A stretch of 30,381 nt of DNA, from NCBI GenBank assembly GCA_951801245.1, contig CATOMC010000019.1, positions 1 to 30,381 of the forward strand, given 5' to 3'. This document shows, piece after piece, positions 24,555 to 30,381 of the stretch. Every line of letters begins with the position of its first letter. The first letter of the stretch is position 1. Under the pieces are notes generated by a model. That model was not told where the DNA came from. It did not search any database and saw only the letters and a list, made by a program, of their open reading frames with translations. Origin of the DNA: an uncultured Lachnospiraceae bacterium. Lineage in GTDB: Bacteria > Bacillota_A > Clostridia > Lachnospirales > Lachnospiraceae. A program made the translations under genes and the position numbers.

Positions 24555-26240
24555 TTGGATAAAGGAAAGGTATATCTGGCAGGCGGCGGCTGTGGGGACG
24601 CAGACCTTTTGACGATCAAAGCACTTAAGGTTCTGCAAAACTGTGATACGGTGGTATACGACAGTCTGGTATCGGAAAAGCTGCTGCAATGGAGCAGGCC
24701 GGACTGCGAGAAAATATATGTGGGAAAGCGGTATGGAAGCCATGCCATGAAGCAGTTGGAGATCAATGCCCTTCTGGTGAAAAAGGCACGGGAAGGCAGA
24801 GTCGTACTACGGTTAAAAGGCGGAGATCCCTATGTATTTGGCAGAGGCGGCGAAGAATTCATGGCGGTACACAATGCAGGAATCTGTTGTGAAGAGATAC
24901 CCGGCATCACATCGGCCATTGCTGTTCCGGCGGCGGCCGGGATTCCGGTTACCCATAGAGGCCTGTCGGACAGTGTGACAGTGGTGACCGGGACAGCGGC
25001 CGGGCAGGACGGACAAGACAGACTGAAACTGGATTTTCCTGCGCTGGCCAGACTGCAGGGCACGCTGGTCATCCTGATGGGGATGCACCATCTGCCGGAG
25101 ATTGTGGTGGGACTGCTGGCGGCCGGAAAAGATAGCAATACGCCCTGCGCTGTCATTATGGAAGGTACCACCCACAGGCAGAGAGTCTTAAGGGCGCCGC
25201 TGTTTGAACTTTGTGCCAGGGCAGACAGGCAGGGCTTTACATCCCCGGCGGTCATTGTGATTGGCGCAGTAACGAAGCTGGAGCTGGTTTCTGAGAAACG
25301 AGACGGTTTTCAGCAGGTGGAAGCAGAAGAAGATAAATCGGCGGTTTGGGAGTATGGGGCTTTCTTCACGCGGGAGGTGACGGTAGGCGTGACCGGGACA
25401 CATCATTTTGCGGACAAGCTTTCTGCTGTACTGCGGGACAAGGGAATCACCTCCTGGGATATGAGTTTCATGGAAGTCAGGCCAACGAAGCAGTTTCTTC
25501 CGGATTTTGCGGCGTATGACTGGCTTGTCTTTACCAGTTCAAACGGGGTGAGGGTTTTCCTGGATAAAATGAAACAGGAAAGACGCGACCTGCGCTCTCT
25601 TTCTGATAAAAGGATTGCCGTGATCGGTCCGGGAACGGCAGCAGTACTGCAGGAGACCGGTATTTATGCAGACTATATGCCGGCGGTTTATGATGTGACG
25701 CACCTGGCACAGGGACTTTGCGACACAATTCTGGCAGGACAGAAGGTGCAAAACGCCGGAAGCGCGCAAGAGCATTACGGGGATAAACAGGAGAATCACA
25801 GGAATACACAAGAAAATCAGAAGAAACACTTGGCCGGAAAACAGGTGCTGTCCCTGCGGGCAAAGCAGGGAAGCGACATACTGTCACGGATTTTGCACGA
25901 AAAAGGAATTTCCTATGCGGAGTATCCAATCTATGAACTGGGTGTGCAGGAGATAAAACGGGATGCCGTGACAGCAAGGGAACCAGATTATATTGTCTTT
26001 GGCTCTGGGATGGGTGCTAGAGCCTATTTTGAGGGACTTCAAAAGAAAGGGCTTCAAAATACGAAGAGCCGTTATGTCTGTATCGGGGAATGGTGCAAAG
26101 GAGAAGTGCAAAAATATGTGGCGGTGCCGCTTCTGGTTGCGGAGGAGGCTAGTGTGGATGGGATAGCCGAGTGTATATGCAGGGATGCTGCCATGATGCA
26201 GAGACAGAACGGCGGACAATGCAATTGCTATGACAGATGA
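24555..26240 (+). CDS. cobA-hemD: Uroporphyrinogen-III methyltransferase / uroporphyrinogen-III synthase fusion
   Basis: This 561-residue bifunctional protein closes hydroxymethylbilane to uroporphyrinogen III (HemD) and methylates it twice to precorrin-2 (CobA). Residues 1-255 are the methyltransferase: VYLAGGGCGDADLLT, YDSLVS, LRLKGGDPYVFGRGGEE, GITSA and PVTHRGLS. Residues 270-550 are the HemD part, with FTSSNGVRVF and VFGSGMGARAYFE. Between the two HemD halves there is a hydrophilic Gln/Asn/Lys/His-rich insertion at residues 399-427. The start is a TTG at 24555, giving MDKGKVYLAG; AAAAAGGAG at 24535-24543 supports it and no ATG is suitably placed. Such fusions are common in clostridia. 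CobA directs the product to siroheme (or cobalamin) rather than haem. Confidence 0.9.
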   Translation: MDKGKVYLAGGGCGDADLLTIKALKVLQNCDTVVYDSLVSEKLLQWSRPDCEKIYVGKRYGSHAMKQLEINALLVKKAREGRVVLRLKGGDPYVFGRGGEEFMAVHNAGICCEEIPGITSAIAVPAAAGIPVTHRGLSDSVTVVTGTAAGQDGQDRLKLDFPALARLQGTLVILMGMHHLPEIVVGLLAAGKDSNTPCAVIMEGTTHRQRVLRAPLFELCARADRQGFTSPAVIVIGAVTKLELVSEKRDGFQQVEAEEDKSAVWEYGAFFTREVTVGVTGTHHFADKLSAVLRDKGITSWDMSFMEVRPTKQFLPDFAAYDWLVFTSSNGVRVFLDKMKQERRDLRSLSDKRIAVIGPGTAAVLQETGIYADYMPAVYDVTHLAQGLCDTILAGQKVQNAGSAQEHYGDKQENHRNTQENQKKHLAGKQVLSLRAKQGSDILSRILHEKGISYAEYPIYELGVQEIKRDAVTAREPDYIVFGSGMGARAYFEGLQKKGLQNTKSRYVCIGEWCKGEVQKYVAVPLLVAEEASVDGIAECICRDAAMMQRQNGGQCNCYDR

Positions 26241-26287
26241 CTGCCAGGTATAGAGGCAATCGGCAAAGATGCAGGGAGGAATGACAG

Positions 26288-27250
26288 ATGATGTATCGAT
26301 TCAGGAGATTGAGAAGGGATGAGAGAATCCGTGCCATGATGCAGGAGACAAGACTGTATCCTAAGGACTTTATATATCCGATTTTTGTAATGGAGGGAGA
26401 TAAGATTCAGAATCCGGTGGAGTCTATGCCGGGTGTTTTCCAGTATTCGATTGATTGTCTGGATGGGATTTTGCAGCAGGTGAGAGAGGCTGGTATCGGC
26501 GGTATTATGTTATTTGGAGTGCCGGACAGAAAGGATGCGCAGGGCAGCCAGGCTTATGCACCCGATGGCGTTACCCAGAGGGCAGTGCGGTTTATCCGGG
26601 AAAAGTATCCGGAGATTTATATTGTGGTGGACGTGTGCCTGTGTGAATATACTTCTCATGGACACTGCGGGATGGTGTGCGGTGAGGAAATTCTCAATGA
26701 TGAGACACTGCCTTATCTGGTAAGAATGGCTGTCAGTCTTGTGCAGGCCGGGGCGGATATGGTGGCCCCTTCGGATATGATGGACGGCCGGGTGGCGGCC
26801 ATACGGGAAGGATTGGATCAGGCCGGATTTACCCAGATTCCGATCATGGCCTACAGTGCCAAATTTGCCTCGGCCTATTATGGGCCTTTTCGGGATGCGG
26901 CACACTCTGCGCCGGGATTTGGGGACCGCAAAAGTTATCAGATGGATTGTGCCAACGGCCGGGAAGCACTTAGAGAGATACGGGCCGATATAGAAGAAGG
27001 TGCGGATATTGTGATGGTCAAACCGGCGTTAGCTTATCTGGATGTATTAAAAGAGGCGGCATTGACGTTTGATATGCCTCTTGCCGTGTACAATGTGAGC
27101 GGTGAATATGCCATGGTAAAGGCGGCAGCGGCCAACGGCTGGATTGACGAAAGAAGGATTGTACTGGAGAATCTTACGGCCATGAAGCGTGCCGGGGCAA
27201 AGATCATCATTACCTACCATGCGCTGGATGCGGCGAGGTGGATGGTATGA
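26288..27250 (+). CDS. hemB: Porphobilinogen synthase (delta-aminolevulinic acid dehydratase)
   Basis: This 320-residue enzyme condenses two 5-aminolevulinates to porphobilinogen. It has the zinc-type cysteine triad C117, C119 and C127 in DVCLCEYTSHGHC. The two active-site lysines are K192 in YSAKFAS and K245 in MVKPALAYLD. APSDMMDGRV is also conserved. The triad predicts a zinc-dependent form. GGAGGA at 26275-26280 precedes ATG 26288; the adjacent ATG at 26291 is equally usable. Length is typical. It is the fifth gene after the sulfite reductase. Confidence 0.95.
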   Translation: MMYRFRRLRRDERIRAMMQETRLYPKDFIYPIFVMEGDKIQNPVESMPGVFQYSIDCLDGILQQVREAGIGGIMLFGVPDRKDAQGSQAYAPDGVTQRAVRFIREKYPEIYIVVDVCLCEYTSHGHCGMVCGEEILNDETLPYLVRMAVSLVQAGADMVAPSDMMDGRVAAIREGLDQAGFTQIPIMAYSAKFASAYYGPFRDAAHSAPGFGDRKSYQMDCANGREALREIRADIEEGADIVMVKPALAYLDVLKEAALTFDMPLAVYNVSGEYAMVKAAAANGWIDERRIVLENLTAMKRAGAKIIITYHALDAARWMV

Positions 27251-27297
27251 GCCCGCAAGGCAGAAACATGGCAGTTAGTGTGCATCAGGAGGAAGAT

Positions 27298-28587
27298 ATG
27301 AACTGGGATAAGTCGGAAGAGATTTTTAGGAGGGCACAGGAATTGATTCCTGGCGGGGTGAATTCTCCGGTGAGGGCTTTTGGAGCGGTGGGACGGCACC
27401 CTTTTATCGTGGAACGGGCGAAAGGCGCCTGGCTTTATGATGTGGACGGAAACCGCTACCTGGATTATGTCTGTTCCTGGGGGCCGGGTATTTTGGGACA
27501 TGCCCATCCGCGGGTGATTGAGGCTGTACAGAGGGTATGCGCCAAAGGACTGACCTTTGGGGCGCCCACTGCGGGAGAAGTGGAACTGGCAGAATTGATC
27601 CATACTTGTGTTTCGGATGTGGAAATGGTGCGTCTGGTCAGTTCCGGGACAGAGGCGGTGATGAGTGCCGTGCGTGTGGCCAGAGGCTATACGGGCAGAG
27701 ACAAAATTATCAAGTTCGCAGGCAATTATCACGGCCATTCGGACGGTCTGCTTGTCAAAGCAGGTTCCGGCCTGATGACCCAGTCAGTGCCAGACAGTGC
27801 AGGGGTACCGGCAGGGTATGCGGCGGACACTTTAACGGCAGTTTACAACGACGAGGCATCTGTGCGCAGACTGATGAAGGAAAATCATGGTCAGGTGGCG
27901 GCCGTTGTGGTGGAACCGGTGGCGGCCAATATGGGAGTTGTGCCGCCCCAAGAGGGCTTTCTGGAAGCCTTGCGGCGCATCACGAAGGAGCAGGGAGCAC
28001 TTTTGATCTTCGATGAAGTGATTACGGGATTTCGTCTGGCGTTGGGCGGTGCCTCTCAGTACACCGGTGTACACGCTGATCTGTATACTTTCGGAAAAAT
28101 CGTGGGAGGCGGCATGCCTTTGGCGGCTTATGGGGGCAGACGGGATATCATGTCCTGTGTGGCGCCTCTGGGAGCGGTCTATCAGGCGGGGACGCTGTCA
28201 GGGAATCCGGCAGCGGTAACGGCGGGAATCGAGACTTTGAAGATACTGATGGAGGATACCGGGATTTATGAGCGCATAGACAGGCGGGCAAAACGGCTGG
28301 CAGAGGCTTTTCGGAGCATAGGGCTGACGGTAAACCGGGCAGGCTCCCTGCTCTCGGCATTTTTTATACCGGATAATGAAGAAGGAGAAGGCAGGGTGGA
28401 AAACTACGAAGATGCCAGTCGGTGCGACAGGGAGGCATTTGCGGCATATTTTAACAGAATGCTCTTGCGGGGGATCTATGTGGCACCGTCCCAGTTTGAA
28501 GCCATGTTTGTGTCCGATGCGCATTCGGATGAATTGATTCAGATGACTTGTGAAGCGATTGTGGAGCAGGCCGCTGGGGTGAAGTAG
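27298..28587 (+). CDS. hemL: Glutamate-1-semialdehyde 2,1-aminomutase
   Basis: This 430-residue PLP enzyme converts glutamate-1-semialdehyde to 5-aminolevulinate. It has the N-terminal IPGGVNSPVRAF, VSSGTEAVMSA, NYHGHSDG, and DEVITGFR, with the PLP-binding lysine K267 in TFGKIVGGGMP. I chose ATG 27298 with AGGAGG at 27287-27292. The longer frame from 27238 would overlap hemB and adds an unrelated N-terminus. With hemA it supplies 5-aminolevulinate through the C5 pathway. It is the last gene of the siroheme cluster; no clear terminator follows, only a weak inverted repeat near 28600-28620. Confidence 0.95.
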   Translation: MNWDKSEEIFRRAQELIPGGVNSPVRAFGAVGRHPFIVERAKGAWLYDVDGNRYLDYVCSWGPGILGHAHPRVIEAVQRVCAKGLTFGAPTAGEVELAELIHTCVSDVEMVRLVSSGTEAVMSAVRVARGYTGRDKIIKFAGNYHGHSDGLLVKAGSGLMTQSVPDSAGVPAGYAADTLTAVYNDEASVRRLMKENHGQVAAVVVEPVAANMGVVPPQEGFLEALRRITKEQGALLIFDEVITGFRLALGGASQYTGVHADLYTFGKIVGGGMPLAAYGGRRDIMSCVAPLGAVYQAGTLSGNPAAVTAGIETLKILMEDTGIYERIDRRAKRLAEAFRSIGLTVNRAGSLLSAFFIPDNEEGEGRVENYEDASRCDREAFAAYFNRMLLRGIYVAPSQFEAMFVSDAHSDELIQMTCEAIVEQAAGVK

Positions 28588-28621
28588 TGTAAGAAAGGGT
28601 GTAATAAACAGCCTGTTACAT

Positions 28622-28650
28622 TCGACAGGGACCTCAAAATAGGATAAAAT
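28622..28650 (+). promoter_or_regulatory. Predicted sigma-A promoter of the membrane-anchored protein gene
   Basis: TCGACA at 28622-28627 and TAAAAT at 28645-28650, each five of six to consensus, are spaced by exactly 17 bases, 30 bases before the ATG at 28680. Confidence 0.6.
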
Positions 28651-28679
28651 AATGAAAAACTATCATTAGGAGGAAATCC

Positions 28680-29624
28680 ATGGAAATATTGGGCATTTTA
28701 TCTCTTATTTTTGGAATTGCTGGTTTAATATCATCTTATTGGTACATAGGAATGCTTTTATGCTTAATAGGGCTTGTTCTGGGAATTGTCGGGGCGGCAG
28801 ATTGTTTTACAGAAAACAAGTTCCCGGTGGCAGGGATCCTGATATCCGTGCTTGGCATAGTCATGTCCGTGTATTTTATTGTGTCCGATTTGGATTCCGG
28901 AAGATTGCTTGTTTATGCGGATAAATTTGTGAAACATGAGAAAGTAGAGGAAGACGACGACTTTATGCGGTTTAGAAGAGAGGGATGGGAGCCGGAACAA
29001 GAGGAAACGGAGACTGTCGTGGAAGAGCTGGATGAAGCAGAGGCACAAGAGGTAGCGGAGAAAGGGACATCGCCGTATTGGATGGGTGATGGAAATAAAA
29101 CAGAATCAAAAGAAAGTTCTGATCCAGAAGACAACCAACAGGACTTGGCTGCGATGCAAACAGAAGAAAACAATCATGAGGAAGGGCAGGAAGATCAAGG
29201 AAGCAAAAGCTCAGGGAACAAAGAATATAGAATAGGGGATACATGGACGGTTGACGGACAGTGGAAACTGACAATTACGGGAGTATCGGAAACCCAGGAA
29301 AGAAATTCAGGGAGTGAGAAAAGCCCGGCCTCTGTATATGTGATCGATTACAAATATGAAAATACGGGATATGAGAAAGAATATGATGATGGGATATACT
29401 TTTCTATAGAGAATCAGACCATAACGGACAGTACGGGGAAGGTCGGATATGGTTATGATGTAGATTCTACTCTGCAATTTGCTCCCAAAAGTGCACCGGT
29501 CGGGGCATACTGCGAGGCAAAAGACAGCATAGGGGTTGATAATTCCGGCGAATTTAAAATATATTTTACCAAATACGATGGGAATGATGAAAGACAAGAA
29601 GCAGTGTTTGTTGTAACGCCTTAG
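28680..29624 (+). CDS. Membrane-anchored protein with acidic linker and extracytoplasmic beta domain, unknown function
   Basis: This 314-residue protein has two or three membrane helices in residues 3-70 (ILGILSLIFGIAGL, LLCLIGLVLGIVGA, VAGILISVLGIVMSV). A long acidic, low-complexity linker follows at about 90-180, rich in Glu, Asp, Gln and Ser. A C-terminal domain of about 130 residues begins at YRIGDTWTVDGQWKLTI. That domain resembles the immunoglobulin-like DUF4352/DUF5067-type domains of Firmicute lipoproteins and membrane proteins; I infer this from its pattern (IGDTWTV..WKLTITGV, then YENTGYE) and have not searched it. The ATG has a perfect AGGAGG at 28668-28673 and its own promoter, so it is a separate unit from the siroheme operon. 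No enzymatic motif is visible. Confidence 0.75.
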   Translation: MEILGILSLIFGIAGLISSYWYIGMLLCLIGLVLGIVGAADCFTENKFPVAGILISVLGIVMSVYFIVSDLDSGRLLVYADKFVKHEKVEEDDDFMRFRREGWEPEQEETETVVEELDEAEAQEVAEKGTSPYWMGDGNKTESKESSDPEDNQQDLAAMQTEENNHEEGQEDQGSKSSGNKEYRIGDTWTVDGQWKLTITGVSETQERNSGSEKSPASVYVIDYKYENTGYEKEYDDGIYFSIENQTITDSTGKVGYGYDVDSTLQFAPKSAPVGAYCEAKDSIGVDNSGEFKIYFTKYDGNDERQEAVFVVTP

Positions 29625-29673
29625 AGACAAGAAGATAAAAATCGCTCCTCTAAGTTATAGACAAGTTTATCAT

Positions 29674-29722
29674 GCCAAGTCAATGATTTGCCGCTTTGGC
29701 GGGTTTACGTCCTTGACTTGGC
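29674..29722 (+). terminator. Long inverted repeat with nested hairpin, possible terminator or repeat element
   Basis: GCCAAGTCAA (29674-29683) is matched perfectly by TTGACTTGGC (29713-29722). Between them CCGC/GCGG forms a short inner hairpin at 29691-29702, and TGTTTT follows. It lies 50 bases after the stop of the upstream gene and could end that transcript. The nested structure and sharp ends also fit a dispersed structured repeat or a mobile-element end. Confidence 0.5.
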
Positions 29723-29782
29723 TGTTTTACATTTATAGTTTAGGAAGGGCACAAATAGGATTTACGAGTGCTTGTGCTGCTT

Positions 29783-30001
29783 CTATACATTTTCACTCCC
29801 CAAATATTCTTTCAGCAAATCTTCCCCAATAGAATAGGTGGGAACAACTGCAATTCCTAAATTATTCATAACACATCTTTTTACCGCCTCTACGCTCTAC
29901 ACTTTCATGGGCGCATTCAGAACGATATCTTTTTCGACAAGGTATTTATCCATGTCCAATTGATAATAGCCGTCTGGCTCATTACAGATCAGGCTGAACG
30001 G
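29783..30001 (-). pseudogene. Remnant of a LysR-type regulator, substrate-binding C-terminal part
   Basis: Reading the minus strand from 30001 to 29783 gives a continuous frame. It reads PFSLICNEPDGYYQLDMDKY, then LVEKDIVLNAPMKV, a TAG stop at 29899-29897, then SVEAVKRCVMNNLGIAVVPT, YSIGEDLLKEYLG and a final stop. The SVEAVKRCVMNNLGIAVVP segment is the typical end of a LysR effector-binding domain, where the residue before SVE is often Trp. TAG for TGG is a single-base change. The frame may continue upstream to about 30030 but no helix-turn-helix is found, so the N-terminal two thirds are missing. It is a decayed fragment, or the internal stop is a sequencing error in an already truncated gene. 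Confidence 0.65.
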
Positions 30002-30087
30002 TTTGCGTTGGTGCGGCGTAACAAGGCCTCCGCCCCCTCCCAAAAGAAAGCAAACGCAAAGTATACCGAAAAAAGTGCAATCTGTAC

Positions 30088-30105
30088 CATTTTTAATTAA
30101 AAATG
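30088..30105. repeat. 18-bp perfect palindrome
   Basis: CATTTTTAATTAAAAATG reads the same on both strands. It ends 12 bases before a TATAAT (30118-30123), so it overlaps the -35 region of a possible promoter and could be an operator. The region is AT-rich, so chance is possible. Confidence 0.45.
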
Positions 30106-30117
30106 ATCTCTTTCATG

Positions 30118-30123
30118 TATAAT
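30118..30123 (+). promoter_or_regulatory. Possible -10 box upstream of the small ORF
   Basis: A perfect TATAAT, without a good -35 at normal spacing (AT-rich only), lies about 50 bases before the small ORF at 30173. Confidence 0.3.
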
Positions 30124-30172
30124 GTGATAACTACGTAACAAACTTTTCAAAAGAAAAAAGGAGTTGACACAA

Positions 30173-30268
30173 ATGTACAGAAAGGATATCCCAAGCCAAG
30201 CATTAGGTGTTTTGCGCTCTTTTTTGCGCGTTCGCTCCTTAAAATCAGTATTACATAGTGTCTGCTGA
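30173..30268 (+). CDS. Small ORF, 31 residues, unknown
   Basis: An ATG at 30173 follows AAGGAG (30158-30163) by nine bases and opens a 31-residue frame beginning MYRKDIPSQALG and ending in HSVC. It is basic and partly hydrophobic. The ribosome site and an upstream TATAAT make translation plausible. It could be a leader peptide, a true small protein or the start of a gene broken by decay, as its neighbour is a pseudogene. I recognise no family. Confidence 0.3.
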   Translation: MYRKDIPSQALGVLRSFLRVRSLKSVLHSVC

Positions 30269-30292
30269 TTAATTCTACAACACTTGATTTTA

Positions 30293-30321
30293 CTGATTTG
30301 TGTCCCAATATCTGGTATAAT
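30293..30321 (+). promoter_or_regulatory. Predicted extended -10 promoter reading out of the window
   Basis: TGGTATAAT gives a perfect TATAAT at 30316-30321 with the extended -10 TG. The -35 at 17-base spacing (CTGATT) is poor. It points towards the right edge and presumably serves a gene beyond it; no start with a clear ribosome site is seen in the last 60 bases. Confidence 0.45.
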
Positions 30322-30381
30322 ATCTACAAAGGTTTCCATGAAACAGGCTTATTTTTCTTGCAGCTATTTATAGATAACGGG

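Noticed and set aside
30097..30339. 80-residue minus-strand frame at the right edge
   Set aside because: No clear ribosome site upstream of its ATG, no motif, and it runs through promoter-like sequence and the better-supported small plus-strand ORF. Low-confidence noise.

Overview
The window looks like a chromosomal segment of an anaerobic low-to-mid GC Firmicute, most likely a Clostridia/Lachnospiraceae-type organism. The evidence is strong AGGAGG ribosome binding sites, some GTG/TTG starts, a PASTA-domain Ser/Thr kinase next to a PP2C phosphatase in the Firmicute priA-def-fmt-rsmB-rlmN-stp-prkC-rsgA order, and a MurE with the DNPR signature of meso-diaminopimelate ligases. I assign this from gene order and motifs only. 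No rRNA, tRNA, CRISPR array or intact insertion sequence was recognised.

Layout. (1) Positions 1-1410: an XRE-type regulator on the minus strand, followed by the first codons of another minus-strand gene at the window edge. It is divergent from a gene for a secreted protein of unknown function that carries a signal peptide. (2) 1500-4200: a multi-pass GT-C-like membrane glycosyltransferase and a membrane-anchored GT2 enzyme, probably a polyprenyl-phosphate sugar donor/acceptor pair. (3) 4210-6140: recJ, preceded by a terminator-like hairpin that covers its ribosome binding site and followed by a clear terminator. (4) 6376-18730: a long housekeeping run for cell wall, replication restart, translation and signalling: murE, priA, def, fmt, a YugP-type zinc protease, rsmB, rlmN, the PP2C phosphatase, the PASTA kinase and rsgA, closed by a terminator.

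(5) 18757-28587 is the most distinctive part. It begins with an 861-residue fusion of a CoA-disulfide-reductase-like flavoprotein, a rhodanese, a siroheme/4Fe-4S sulfite-reductase module and a two-cluster ferredoxin. Behind it, on the same strand, are hemA, a Met8/CysG-type precorrin-2 dehydrogenase, hemC, a cobA-hemD fusion, hemB and hemL. Together these carry out every step from glutamyl-tRNA to siroheme. The cluster has no hemE or other haem-branch gene. The simplest reading is a self-contained sulfur-reduction cassette that makes its own siroheme.

(6) 28622-30381: a predicted membrane-anchored protein with an acidic linker and an extracytoplasmic beta domain behind a good promoter. After it comes about 750 bases without an intact gene. 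That stretch holds a nested inverted repeat, a decayed LysR-regulator remnant with an in-frame stop, an 18-bp palindrome, a 31-codon ORF with a good ribosome binding site, and a promoter-like sequence pointing out of the window.
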